Shown: positions 40,043-52,512 of the stretch, in pieces
Numbering within the stretch: position 1 is the first letter of the stretch
Layout of the letters: each line of letters opens with the position of its first letter
NCBI GenBank assembly: GCA_014338405.1
Contig: JTDE01000318.1
Span: 137,046-201,045, forward strand
Reading direction: 5' to 3'
DNA: 64,000 nucleotides
Origin: Paragonimus skrjabini miyazakii
Taxonomy: Eukaryota > Platyhelminthes > Trematoda > Plagiorchiida > Troglotrematidae
Translations under genes and position numbers: made by a program
The notes under the pieces: generated by a model
Told to the model about the DNA's origin: nothing
Seen by the model: the letters and a program-made list of their open reading frames with translations, nothing else
Databases searched by the model: none

Positions 40043-43000
40043 AAATATGTAAGCATGCAGTCGAGCGGAAAAACGAACAGTTTAACCTCTAAGATTCATC
40101 ACGTTTTTACTTAGCTCATCTTTATGTTTATATTGTCAAACGCAGATACTAAAATTTAGTTCACATAATCAATGATTACACAATCTGCAACTTAAATTTT
40201 CGTTGTGCAAACTAATCATCATTTTGTTGACAAAGATTCCATTTCAAAACAAACACCACGTACTGGTTAAGTGTCAGAATATACAATATCACACAGTCAC
40301 ATGTATAATTGATAGACATAATTAATTCTTTTGGTGTCATGCATTCGTGTATGACTAAGACAATTTGTTTGACTGTTTGGCATTCACGGAAAAGTAAACA
40401 GTTCGTTTCGTCAGTGCAAACTATTAACAAGCATTGCTCGAAACCCCGTGACGTTTTCCACTACACGTTAAAGCGTTTTTGTTGTTTCTTCAGTTAAAAC
40501 TAAAGAATATGAAAAATGTCATTATTTTCAATGAAAAGCAATAAAAAATCTATTCATTGGGTCGAATGAAAACAAAAGTTTTAAGGATTTTTAATGTCGA
40601 TTCTGGGTTAGAATGCACTCTGTGGTTAAAGCGTGAATCGTTCGCGGGTGAACGACGTTTACCAACGCTATCAGATCACCACTCAATGAGTACAAGTTTG
40701 GTCACCATAACAAGTTTCCAGGTTTTTTAACTCATAATTCTACCATGATATGGACTAACTGAAAGTTGTAACTAACCTGTGCTCGGGTTACAATTACGTG
40801 TGCATCGTGTTCGACTTGCAGCTGCGAACAACTGGCTGTTACGCACAAAAGTTCGTTACAGATTGTATTTGTTCGTGTACATTACATGTAACGGAGAGTG
40901 GATACAGCTGTTTTTTCTAAGTATAAGTTTTACATGAAACAAAGCTACCTATCTGAGTGAAATGGCAAGTTTGCTTTAGATTGTTCAACAAGTTTGGAAT
41001 CAGACCGGATACAGTGATCGAATGACAATTAGTTAAAATCTAAATTTTAATAAACCAAACCGATCTATTGGTTTATGTCACCGAATAACACCAGTGAGCT
41101 GCCTATTTTCTGAAATCATTGGAAAAATCCACAAGATAAACTACTGACATATTTTTCTTGTTGATAAATTTATTCAGAAAGTTTAACCAGAGAATCTACT
41201 ATCACAGTTTGAAAAGATTAGGCAACAAACTGTGATTAGAGTATGTACTCATTTTACACACTTGTACAGAACATGCAAACACAGGCAACTGTTTAAAAAT
41301 AAAATATTAAACGCATTGATTAATTCGGAGAGTGGTTGTTGCACACAACATAAGCATCACCAGAAAGAGTTCTGAACCTTTGAGGTTAGTCGTTTTTTGA
41401 ACCTATCGGTGACGGGTGGTCAATGACAGACTACTAAGTTTTTATAACTCCTTAAAACTAAATTGGTAACTACCTTCCTGAGTGTATACAATGACTCTAT
41501 GTTATCTTTTTACTTATGGTTTATAATAGTATTGTGCTAGAGGAAGCATCGACTGGTGCTCTCTCATTATCCCACGCCAGCTGGTAATCTAGTGTACTTC
41601 TGCACCACATTTATGTGCATCATGAGCTAGCTAAATGGACATTACATGGTCGTGGTCTTTTTTCAACTTGCTAGCTTCGATTTTCGCAAAGGTAAGCGAA
41701 AACCTGTAGCACAATATTATCACTAGAGAGAGTTTGGGATTAAACCGAATTAGAAGTTATGATAATCTTAAGGTTCAGAATGGAGTACGAACTAATCAGG
41801 ACAGTTTTAAAAGAAGCAGTCCGAGTCAAAATGTCAAGCATTAACTGGAATGAGTGTGTTTGTTTCTTTTTTGGCTACATATACTTTACTAATAAGATGT
41901 TCGTTGAAAATTTTCATATTGCATTACAAATAACGGTAGTTTGCAGGATGCCATCCAGGTTCTACTTAGGGCACGAGTTTTACACTATACTATGCATGTG
42001 TTTACACCCCCAGATATTCTCTTCTAGGTTCAGGTCAAGGCATTAGACTGGTCAATTCACGTGCAATTCTTTTGGTTTAAACATTAAACATCTGTTTTGA
42101 GGTTCCACACGCTTGGGAGATAAAGTGGTTGCCATGACTCTGAGCAGCTAAATGAATGATGTATGCCTTAGGTGTGTTGTTGCATGGACCGTTCATGATT
42201 GTTCTATCTACTTCAATTGGTGTATGTGCGCATCAGTGAGTAAAAATATAAGCACCGATTTACAAGAACGTATGTAGAATGCCTTAACAATTTTGTCGTT
42301 TACTTCAGTTATGAACTATCTTATTGTGTTTGAAGTAGATCGGGCAACTACTTTTCTATCCTTCTGGTCTGAAAGTAGTGCAATGTCAAAGTAGGTTGGT
42401 CGTGAATATACTCAGAAGTCTCTGTCAGTCATTAAGGTACAATTCTGGGTCAGTGTCTGCTCCTTCTTCTCTGTTGAGAGATGCGACGTGATTGAATTCA
42501 CAAACATGGGAAGCCAACCAATGATTGTGGTTGTAAATCGAACAGTGGTTTCTACTCATTCAACTCACACTGGACAAATGCTCTCGGCATCGATAACCTA
42601 ATGCAAACCATTCATTCGGTTGGAAATTTTCATTGAACCACTTGAATCCCGACAACTCTAGCCACTTTTCTTCTAATTTTACACTTGCTTGTCCGTTTTA
42701 GGCTAATCTCCTTCCACTTTGGTTTTTATTACAAAAAGATTTAAATTAGAATTTGTCTTAACCATTTCTGCAAAAACAAACTTTATAATTTCAGAATTGA
42801 CCAGGGTAAGACAGAAATCCAAGTGGTCATATTACCATTTTCCAATTTGTACATGTTCACTCCTCCTGGCTCTACTAATTTTTTTCGGATGGCATCAGCA
42901 ACCATGGGAATGCTAACAGATTGGATGACTGTTGGAGAACCTAGAAGTTTAATTCTGACTGAAACTGGAAACAGTCAGGTGGTTTAAGAGAGAAAGACCA

Positions 43001-44731
43001 ACTGTTCTATTCCGTAAACTAGTTTAGTTGTTGCGCTGATCACTGCGATACATGTGTGAAACAAAAATTCCATTTTGAAGGTAAGCGCACTGTGAGTTGC
43101 TTTATGGTACTACCCCAAAATTAATGTTTATTGCGGGCTCTGTTTGTGATAAAAGGCTACCGAAAATCGGTAAATGGAAAAATAATGAGCCCGTAGTTTG
43201 TAATCAAAGCGTTCACCGTTGAATAAACTAAGAAAAACCCGGTTTACAGCTTGCCTCAGCATATATGCCTGCAAGTTAAGGGACAAAACACAAGTTTACA
43301 GTTGATGTTCATCGATTATTCAGCTACTGTCTGTCATCAAGAAGGAAACTGATCAAGCTCACACATTGCTTCTCCTTGCCAACCACCTAGGTGGCATTTA
43401 TTTAATACCATTCCATTTGTTACAAGAGACCGCCGCGTCTGTCATCACGCTGTCAGGTTTGACGCCATCTTTCGAAAACAGTATACAACTGAACAAAACT
43501 GTACAAAGCACGCAGTATGAATTTGTTCTGGAGAGTGGACAATACTATCGTTGTATGACGATCCAATCTCCTGTACAAGGGCTTATGTATTGGTCCAACC
43601 ATCTTGAGATATCCGATCACTCTGGATGGATAATATCGATAGTAAATGTTCTCGCATTAGGTCTTTGTGGATCAGGTCGGTGACCATGTACTCACAAACA
43701 TCAACTCATTCCTGTATGGCAATATTGCAGTCCATGCATGGACTAACACAGTGGTACCTTGTGTTGTGAGATTCTGCATGCAATCATTGACGCGTTCACC
43801 TTTGAGTCTCCAGATATGTACTTTTCCATCTGACTTCTTGTGGTGAAGCTGTGATGACACCAGTGCCCCCTCACCCCCGGATTGCAGTTATCTGTTAAAA
43901 TTCGGTTTTTGATAATCAACACGGCACGTTTGGTTGAACTTGGTTCACTCGAGTAAACCAATGATCAATGTTCATCAGAGGTTCTGCTACTCGATCGGTG
44001 TCACAAGCCAAGCAGTAGTGATAGCAAAATATTATTTGATTCACTCAGAGTGAATTGATATTTAGGCGGTGCACATGTGAATGTGCAGCGGGGTGTGAGT
44101 GTTAGGCGTATTCGGTTGATGTTGGGTCATAAACAGTTAACCTATGTTAACTGTTGTTATCCAATCTGGTTCAAAATCAAAATTTATACGTGCCTCATTG
44201 TTTCACTTCTGAATACATTTGTTATTTGGCCTGATGCTCAGTGAATCTTATCAAGAGTTAATTGGCATAGTTAACTGAGTTTCAACAACCATTCCACTAA
44301 ACACACAACAGTGTAGTTCAGTCAATGCTACACGATGGTGTTGTGTACAAAAACCTTCAAGTTTGTAGATGTTCAGAGTTTCTGTTCAGATAATTCGTGT
44401 ACATTATGCGGTTTGATCGTCACCGATCGAGAAAACTTCACTACGTTACACGGTATACGAGAAAAATGCTTCTTATATGTGCTTTTGAATCAGCACTAAT
44501 ATATTGAGAAGTATAGGGTTGAATGAGCTTAGAGGAAAAAAAGTACTCACTGAGATTCATGACCTAAAGCTTATTTTAATTGGCAATGGTCGTATAAGTG
44601 AATGTCGATTGGCTTTCTAAATCATGCGTTTTTTTGCTTTCATCTATAGAGATTATTTTGTTGCAGGTATCAGCATAAAAATACAACGAGTTTAGATATA
44701 ATTCAACAAGTTGATAACTACTGGGATTTCA
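40043..44731. other. Unassigned AT-rich DNA
   Basis: No firm gene. The most exon-like stretch is about 43457-43650 (+). It follows CATCACGCTGTCAG, stays open, has an NKT sequon, and a possible GTAAAT donor. I do not call it because it has no family match and such frames occur by chance. Confidence 0.4.
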
Positions 44732-45065
44732 TTTTAGTGAGATGTCCCAGTAGTGGGGCCGTCGGTTAGAGGCAACAGCACAGTTACTATATCACTTTTT
44801 ATAGGATTGGGCAATCTGAGCAGCACTCACAACGGAGTGTGTCTAAGCGTTTACGCATGAAGCCTCTTCCATGCCTAACGTTAGATCCGTAATGCAGTAG
44901 TCAAACGGTAAATTCATGAAAGCATAACCAGAGTTTTAGCCCAGGACATGGCAAGAATATGCACTAACAGGTGTGTAACTGGAGTCTAATGTTTGTTTTC
45001 GAAAGGAGCTGACTGAAAAACCAACGAGAATGCCATAGGTACGACCAAATACGAGTGATGTTCAG
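44732..45065 (+). mobile_element. SINE copy with 5' module
   Basis: From about 44845 the sequence follows the SINE order: TAAGCGTTTACGCATGA, an A-box-like AATGCAGTAGTCAAACGG, TTCATGAAAGCAT, ATATGCACTAACAGG, CTGGAGTCTAATG, TTTTCGAAAGGAGC and ACGAGAATGCCA. The block before it, 44732-44815 (CCCAGTAGTGGGGCC, ACAGTTACTATATC, GATTGGGCAATCTGAGCA), matches the block before the SINE at 63281 (63174-63260), so the two copies share a longer element. More diverged than other copies. Confidence 0.7.
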
Positions 45066-46689
45066 CCTATATGAAGCCAAGATCCCTACTACTCACCGCA
45101 GAATAAAAATGCCTTTGTTCTGACATTTGCCATCGTTTTGTTCAAGCGGTGTGTCTACCGTTACAATTACTACACGTTGTAAGAAAGATACAAACAATAG
45201 TACAGCAAGAATAAAATCTATAACTAAACCTTGTAGCAAATCACCATCAGTAACGTAGATTCACACAGCGGATAAACTTATTCCACTAATGGGAAAAACA
45301 TTCGGTTTGTCAAAATCGTTCTAAGTAACTGAGAATGCCAGATACCCTTACTTAGGTCATTTAGGTCTCGTATTCGGTCATATAATCATGGGCCTCCAAT
45401 AGTCAAACCCTTTTCAATTTCTCCGTGCCACAGCATTCTTCATCCCGAGGAACAAGAAATGCTCTCCTGTTAAAGTTGCTGTGCATTTATGATGGACTCA
45501 TAAATTTTGCTGGGATTGTATAATCCAATTCTGAAGAACTGCCCTATACTGTAGTTTCCAAATGTGAATATAGCATTGGTAGTTACCTCTTTTGGTGTTG
45601 GCTTCCGAAGCTTGTCAGACGTGATTCACTCAGCAATCAATTGCCAGCACACCAGCTTTCATATCCATCATCCATCTCCTGCGATTTGCTGTCAGTTCTC
45701 TAAGTATCTTTTGTTACTGACATCAGTCTGCATGTGCCGTATATATACATGTCCATAGCGCGCGTTTTACCTCCTACAGAATCTGCGGTCAGTAGTTTAA
45801 ATAACTATACAATACATTTATGATTTAGGGGGTCTTCTATTCGGCTTATACAGTCCACCCACAAAAACCGTTTATGACCCAAAAAAGAGCATGCTTTGTC
45901 TACGAGCTTTATCACGGACATCTCCGCGATGGACTCAGCCTTGCCGTTTGATTCAAAGAATGAGTCTGAGGAAACGGAGGCTGAATGTGTTTGAACCATA
46001 TTGCTGCCTGTGTACAGGCACTACTGACGCATAGGAATGTACCAAATAAACAACACTGATACGTTGTCTTTTTTTCTTGGTAGTTATCATAAGAGTTCAT
46101 TGTGTTTTCAGTGAAATACGCACTGTTGCTAATGCTACCACGTTAATGAGTTAAACAGATTTACCACCGAGGCGATAGATGCTCCAGAATGTAGACCTGA
46201 GACCAGAAAATTTCTCCACCTCTCAGCAAGTAAAGTTAACAGTATGGAGCTCAGAAGAGACACTGGCGTCTCGGATCACGAAATTTTCCCTATCGAAATT
46301 TGTGGTTAATCAAAAGATCGTTCATGAATGTGTGAGACTTTGTCAATTTCCATCAGTGATATAACTATAATATCTCTTTCAGATTAAAGGTCTCTGATCA
46401 TGGATTAGCCGTAACCTGGTCTTTGCTCGCAGTCACAAAACGTTAAACAACCTACTGTTAACTCCCCGATGAGTACAGTCTCCAACCTTTAAGAAAGCAA
46501 GGATCTGTGGCAGCAGCCATATCAAGAAGACACCAAAATATGCGAAGAAGACCGAGCAGCCCTAATTTTTCCGCTGGCGGTTGGTATGTACTCGGTATCT
46601 TGTATGCTACAACAGGAAGTTATGATTAACATATAATGTTAGGCATAAATCCGATGTCGCTGAGAAAAGCACAGAAAACTCCTCTGCGG

Positions 46690-47110
46690 ATATCGTAGAA
46701 AGACTGTTTAATAAGTAAAGATGATACATACGGAACGCCTCATCTCACAATAGTTTCCTTAGCGCCGATGAAAGAAGAACAGTACATCGACTGAAAACTC
46801 CTATTTGGACTCTGGATACACCCGATCAGCGAGCAAACAATGCCTTATGAACTGTTGTGGACAGACTTTTCAAATAACGCCCAGTAAAAGGAATCCTTAA
46901 TAAGTGTTCTTTCACTCTAATCTCCTTTGCTCTTGGTAGTTGTAACCAAAATGGCTTCGTGCATATGACGGAAAGTTGGTCCTTCTGTCCAACACCAGCA
47001 ATAAATCTCGTGAAGATGGTCAGTCGGAGCTGAACGTTTACTAAGCTTGATTACCTCCGGCGGTATGTTATCATTTTCTGAAGCTGTGCCTTAAATTAGA
47101 CGATGTCGTT
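46690..47110 (-). mobile_element. Non-LTR (LINE) reverse transcriptase fragment
   Basis: On the minus strand, frames broken by shifts read as the N-terminal part of a LINE reverse transcriptase. ENDNIPPEVIKL near 47060-47090 resembles the G-x-DNIPPE-LLK start of the domain. It is followed by LHEIYCWCWTE (the LH-x-x-I-x-x-IWEE helix) and HEAILVTTTKSKGD (the A-I-I-P-x-x-KKGD motif). Near 46795-46835 is VYPESK-stop-EF and SVDVLFFFHRR, a decayed form of the PESQCGFR and STVDMIF-RQ segment. Catalytic motifs A and C were not found. It lies about 350 bp before a plus-strand SINE. Confidence 0.65.
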
Positions 47111-47467
47111 GAAGAGCTACTCAAAGGAAGTTAAGCGATGCATCTTTCTTATGCGAAAGAAGCTCCAGAACTTATTCGTTACAACCTCAAGAAAGATATC
47201 CTCTTCTAGTTATAATCGTCGACAGTGTACGATATACTTTTCAGTTTGTTGCCTTCGATCAGTGGTGACTGCTTCTACACTCACTGTGATGGGCTCAGGT
47301 TCGATTACCATACCCGGTGTGCCGTTTGCATACCGTCAGATATATCACAGGTGTACCTCGGTCAGCAGGAAACTGAACGATTTGAGTGGGTTTTACTCAG
47401 TCATCAAACCATTATCTTACAGCTCACTGGGCATATCTTTCCATTTCTCTGAATGGTGCAATTGTCA

Positions 47468-47700
47468 TAAGCGAATGTGGCTGAGCGTTCACATATGACC
47501 ATTCAGTCGTACCTAATGTGAGGTCAATGGCACAGTGGTCGGCACGGTCGCCTCAAGAAGGCGTGATCGGCAATCTAGTCCCGGCCGTAGTAAGGATGTT
47601 CACTACTGACGGGCGTTAACAAGTGTAAAAATCGAGTCTAGCGCTTATTTTCGGAAGAGGCCGACTGCAAACTTAATGAAAATGCGATAGCAACGGGCAA
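47468..47700 (+). mobile_element. tRNA-related SINE copy
   Basis: Well-preserved start (TGGCTGAGCGTTCACATATGA) and an A-box-like TGGCACAGTGG at about 47528-47538, the best A-box in the window. Next come GCACGGTCGCCTCA, a B-box eroded to CAATCTAGTCCCGG, CACTACTGACGGG, GAGTCTAGCGCTT, TTTCGGAAGAGGCCGACTG and GAAAATGCGATAGC. Confidence 0.88.
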
Positions 47701-50462
47701 TTTATAGGAAAAACCTAACGTTCCTTCTACTTATCGGAAATGCTGCAATTATTTTTAACTAGTTATGGTCTGTTGGCTTTGTTCGTTAGGTACACATAGA
47801 CAGCGGCACGAAATGTCAAGGTACACACCTCAACCGGCAGCATTTTGTAATACTGCACACTAGTTGTTTGAACTTCTACCTTGTTCTTTCAGTCAGCTTG
47901 GAATGAACCATTTGTACTTCACATCTTAGAGGATAATCCCGAAACGTTGTTTTTTTACACAACTGACATAAATAACCGTATAGACGTAAGTTTCCGAAAC
48001 AATGTTTTCAAAGGTCATTACAAAGGGACATATCCGTGACTTGATCCACATTGACAACAACAGCAGCTGTTCAAATAACCCGAAACAAGCAAATATGAAG
48101 AGGGCCTAGTAGAAAACGCCAATGTAAATAACGTTCGATCCATATTTTCCAAAGTTGCGGGGGTGTTCAGATACAAACTGGGGACACGAGAACTGAGTAC
48201 AAACCAAGAGTGAGTGGTATGGGTAGAGCAAACAGTCTCGTGTCAAATGACCTTGCTACTTTGCTGTTCCAATAAAGTAAATAATTGACTGCTGGTATAC
48301 AGCCATAATAGAGGGGACTATAAAAGGTAGATCAGATTTCTGTTTAATCACGTGACAGACAACCTGCCTCGATTCAGTTGACGCGTGACTTGGCATGGTT
48401 GCGTGGGATGGTAAAACTCCGGGACTATACAATTAGGCAGTGATGGAAAATCTGGGAGTAAATTGACGTAGTTAATCGCTAACACTTTTGTTTGCCCCAG
48501 TATTGTTTACCTCAATATTTGATCCAAACAGGAAAAACTAATTTCAACAACGAAAATGTTTGCCTGAGCGACCATGTTTTAAGCGTACGTCCTTATTTGA
48601 GTTATTATACCTCAAAGTAGGGTTTAAATAAAATTGTTCAAGCCATTGAATCATAGCATCATTGATGTTAATTACCGGTCCTAGAAAATCAGGGAAAGAA
48701 TGGCTAGTTTTGTTGTGGTTCCAATAATTATTTCCGTTTTTACATTTGGCTGCAATGACCTGATTTAACCTATTGCATCAGCGCTTAACCCAACGTGTGC
48801 ATATGTGAGTAGGACTCGTTTCACTTGTGACTCCGACTGCAAAATTTGGAAATATGAACAGTCGTCACTGACAATTACTTGTCTCAGTAAGTTATTCAAC
48901 CTGGAGCTCATAAGGGTTACCGACTGCACCACCAAAGTCAATTATACTACATCCTTAACTGGCGTTCTTTCGTTATACAGTTCTGGTCCGTCTGATCTAA
49001 TGTGTGAACCAGGTAGAAAACATTCTTCATATATCTATCGACCACTGCTAAAAACTTATTTACTTACTTATTTACAATAAGCAGGGAGTCGGTTTTCAGT
49101 AGTCCTAACTATCTGTTAGAAGTCACGACGATGTGGAGTTTGTCTATCTCTTATGTTACAATTCAAGGCGAGGGCCACAACACCAACTGAACGCTCTTCA
49201 GTGATCCTCTGTTACTTAACCGGTTTTGATTAACATATAACGCGAGTTGGAATTGTTTCTTCTGATCTTATCTCAACAAAATAAGAAATGACTTGCATTA
49301 AGTGATAACGTTTTGCAACTTGGTACGTTCTTGCATAAAGTCCACAGCAAAGTTTAAACTAATCCACAGTTTGGGCTGATTTGGCGGAATCTTTAAATTC
49401 TTGCGCAAACAAATCAAATAGATGGACGCAACACTAGTGAGTGAAGTGGAATTGCTGGCCGCGTGAACGTTTAGTCCTAGGAAAACAGTGAATATCTCCA
49501 AACTGGAAGTAAGACACCTGTATTTTATTTATCCGCAACCACTTCACTTAAGTTTTGAAAAAGATGGTCACTATGTCGAACAACATGACATTTATTGTAA
49601 TACTTAGCTTTTATTCAGTTATATCTGTGAAAGACAACATTTTACTGGTCAAAAGCGCAGGTGTTACTTAATCAAAGGAACACGTAGACAGCTGACTCAA
49701 ACTGTCATCACCTAGCCAAATGAATAGAGCTAAACGGGATCTTCACTATGTGTCCCGTAAACCGGGTTAGAAGAGCATGACAACAACAACAACAACCAAA
49801 CTCTCTTTTCTGTCAATAAACTTTACCCAGGTGAGCAAAACAAACTGAGCTAGCAACGAATTGGTTCAATATGTGGTTGCTTACAATTTTCGGCATTCCG
49901 TATCACTTAACCGGTGTGACCGACTGCCACTAATGTTGACTATAAACAAAATAAAAGCGCCAAAATCTTATCCTAGGTCTTAACTACCACCAGTGAAACA
50001 TGAAAAAAATATTTCTGCATAATGTACCTTTTGTGAGCATTTTTCTAGGCCTCACCTGATTCACGCTGTACCTTGCTGTTTTATACAGCAATGTAATGCG
50101 GAGCCAAACTAAGGGATCAATAACGATGACCATGCGAAGCCACAATCAACGAATTAAGCTTTGGACATTGAACAGATCACCATTGTTAACGTCTTCCGTC
50201 TAAGGACTAACACTCGTAGGAAGCTTTTTTCATTTAGTCTGCTCACGGCTCCTTGTAAGAAGGGATAAGATCATCAGTTGTGTTCTTATCTTTACGTTGA
50301 TCGGTGAACAACTTATGTTGTGGAGCAAATAAATTTAAATTGAGCAAAAGCGCAATAGAAGTGAATAAATGGAAATCTCAGTAAAATCAGTGGCTTGTAA
50401 TTGGCAGTGAAACGAACACTGAATCACATTCAGGCAACGTTCTCTCAGACATACATACGAAC
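47701..50462. other. Unassigned AT-rich DNA
   Basis: No supported gene. A 91-codon frame at 48805-49080 (+) with five cysteines and a GTAGAA donor-like site is noted but not called. A short CAA microsatellite lies at about 49780-49796. Confidence 0.4.
49780..49796. repeat. CAA microsatellite
   Basis: Five to six CAA/ACA units in a row after GAGCATG. Short and uninterrupted. Confidence 0.85.
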
Positions 50463-50615
50463 ACAAAGGCCTCACTCACACACCTGCTGGTCTTAGTCCT
50501 TCGGGTTTACACTAGGTACGTGGTGCAGTTCAAACCACCTGCGGTGATGGTTAAGCGTAGGTTTCTTCTGGCTTCGGTCATCGTGATAGGCTAATCCGAA
50601 CCGGAAGTCACCAAC
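50463..50615 (+). repeat. Dispersed repeat family B, copy left of LINE
   Basis: Contains CCTTCGGGTTTACACTAGGT, ACGTGGTG, CACCTGCGGTGATGGTTA, GGCTTCGGTCATCGTGATAGG, CTAATCCGAACCGG and CACCAACC, aligning with the copies at 35400 and 54765. It ends within about 10 bp of the first recognisable LINE sequence at about 50622. Confidence 0.85.
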
Positions 50616-50621
50616 CGTGTA

Positions 50622-52512
50622 CGTTGGGTGCACTAACAGCCAGTGTCCAAGTTAACCAGTGCTTTGTTAGGCTGAACGGGTGGACCAAAAATCGCCTTAA
50701 GCTAACCAAGGAACTGTTTCGGTTGCCGGCGATCGGTGTAAGCCTGTGTTTGCTCACTTTGCTTCCACCATCATTTGTCCCTGATTCCGCGAACACGTTC
50801 GGCCAGTTGATGGCGAGTACTCCAGAATATCTCCATCTTGTCTTTATTGTCCGGGTCCATTGTGGAGGCGGCAAACACTGCATTATTCTCTCGTACCAAT
50901 TCGGAGATAACCACTTTGTTGTCGTCTAACCATTCCGAACATTTCTGGCGTTTGAAACCAATCGTCTCGATGGCTGCTGCTGTGATCTGTTCTTTGATGA
51001 ATTGCCAAGTACTCTCTGTGGTAATGGATACAGGAACGTCGTGCAGACAAGCGGCAACTGTAAGCTGGAAAACAGTCTTCACTTCACAGTTCTTCAGTCG
51101 TTTGCAATCCAACTTCTGGCGTTGTCCGGAAGATTTACAATATACAGACTTGTGTACATGGATAAATAATTTAGTCCTGATCAGCTAATGATCTGTGATA
51201 CATTCGGCACCGCGCATTACTTGCGCGATACGCACTTCACGAATGTCGCGCTGCCACACAATCGCGTAATCAAACTAATAGTGGTGACCGTTTCACGGAT
51301 GGGTCCACGTCGTGATGTGGTTCGCATCCAGCTAGAATCGGGTGTTCGTGATAGCCAGCGTGTGAGTAGCGCACCGGTGGAGCAGAGGATCACAGTTCTC
51401 TTTGACTGAACCTATGCCGTAGGGTCCGAGGACTCCCGACCAGGTTACCGAGTCCGCCCGAATTGAGCATTCGTCACCCAGAACAAACAGTCGGTCACTC
51501 ATTGGTGTCGACCGGATTGTGGCGGACAGGTGAACGTAGAACTGGTCCTTTGTACCACTAGTGTGACACATGGTTGGAACATAACCCTAACAAGTGTGGC
51601 ACACTTACCTCAACTGAGTCGCGGGTTCATGGGCAGGATTCAAGGGATGATGCCATGCGGTTTGCCTGTCATCAAAGTACTGATGCGGTCAGTTATCGTA
51701 AAACAGACACTATGCCCTCGAGCACCGTCCACCGGGTGAATTATCCAGTAGAAGATGTAGCCAGCAACTGCTTCTTTAAACTTACCTTCGTCAACAAGTC
51801 TTGTCTCATTCAAGTTTGTCAGGTGGATGAAGTAACGGCTGAGTTTCATTGCGATCACTGCACTCTGACGTTCTGGCCGTCCTATAGTGCTTCATCGATC
51901 CGTCAGTGTGCGCACATTACAAGTCCCAACAGAGAGCGTCTTGCGTCCTCAAACGTTTTTCAAATGAGCATTGTCTGCTCTAGGATTCGAGTTGGTGTGG
52001 TCATTAAGGTAGGGGAAGGGGGAGGGTTTGACAGTAGCATATTTTCGCCTATCCACCCTACATTAAACAGCTGACAGAGCGACCCGGTTTATCCTGTACG
52101 ACGGTCGATGCAGCACGGTATTTAGTTTGTAGTGCACTTGCGTAGATTATATGGGCTTTGGATACTACCAAGACGCTCAGACCTAAACAAGAGAACGGCC
52201 AAGACTATCAACCAAGGCTTTTGGCTCAAAAGCCTGTATCGCAAGGCAGCGGGCGACGTACGCACACAAACAATCACAATAGCATCGACCACCAGCAGCT
52301 AACAAACTGCAATAGCTACGCAAAGTATGGACAGCCGCACGTCCATAAAGTCAAAACACATAAGACCAATACTACTTCAGAGAAAGACAGGTCACGAACA
52401 CAAAACTAGAACAGGCAAGAACACATATCAAGCCGAACCAAACCACGACACGACAGCATCATCCACAATGAGCGCATCTGTCATTTGTATGGCTGTTCCC
52501 TTCGTCTAATTT
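50622..52512 (-). pseudogene. Inverted 5' half of LINE: 5'UTR, endonuclease, linker
   Basis: On the minus strand the sequence runs from a probable 5' untranslated region (about 52512-51930) into an APE-type endonuclease. The start GTCNVRTL is at 51927-51904. Then, after a frameshift, come LNETRLVDEGKF with the conserved Glu near 51800, GYIFYW, and DRLFVLGDECSI near 51470, where the family's GDFNA has lost its Asn, then GPYGIGSV and ITNTRF near 51335. The endonuclease-RT linker follows at 51112-50622, with IKEQITAAAIETIG, KCSEWLDDN, FWSTRHQLAERVRGIRDK and DRRQPKQFLG. It stops just before the point where the plus-strand half begins. Several frameshifts and stops make it inactive. The long plus-strand frame at 51574-52074 is antisense to it. 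Confidence 0.85.

Noticed and set aside
47225..47452. Cysteine-containing 75-codon frame
   Set aside because: Looks coding by eye, but lacks a donor and runs straight up to a SINE; may be LINE-derived or chance.
51574..52074. Longest open frame in the window (166 codons, +)
   Set aside because: It is antisense to the LINE endonuclease, whose motifs are read on the minus strand.
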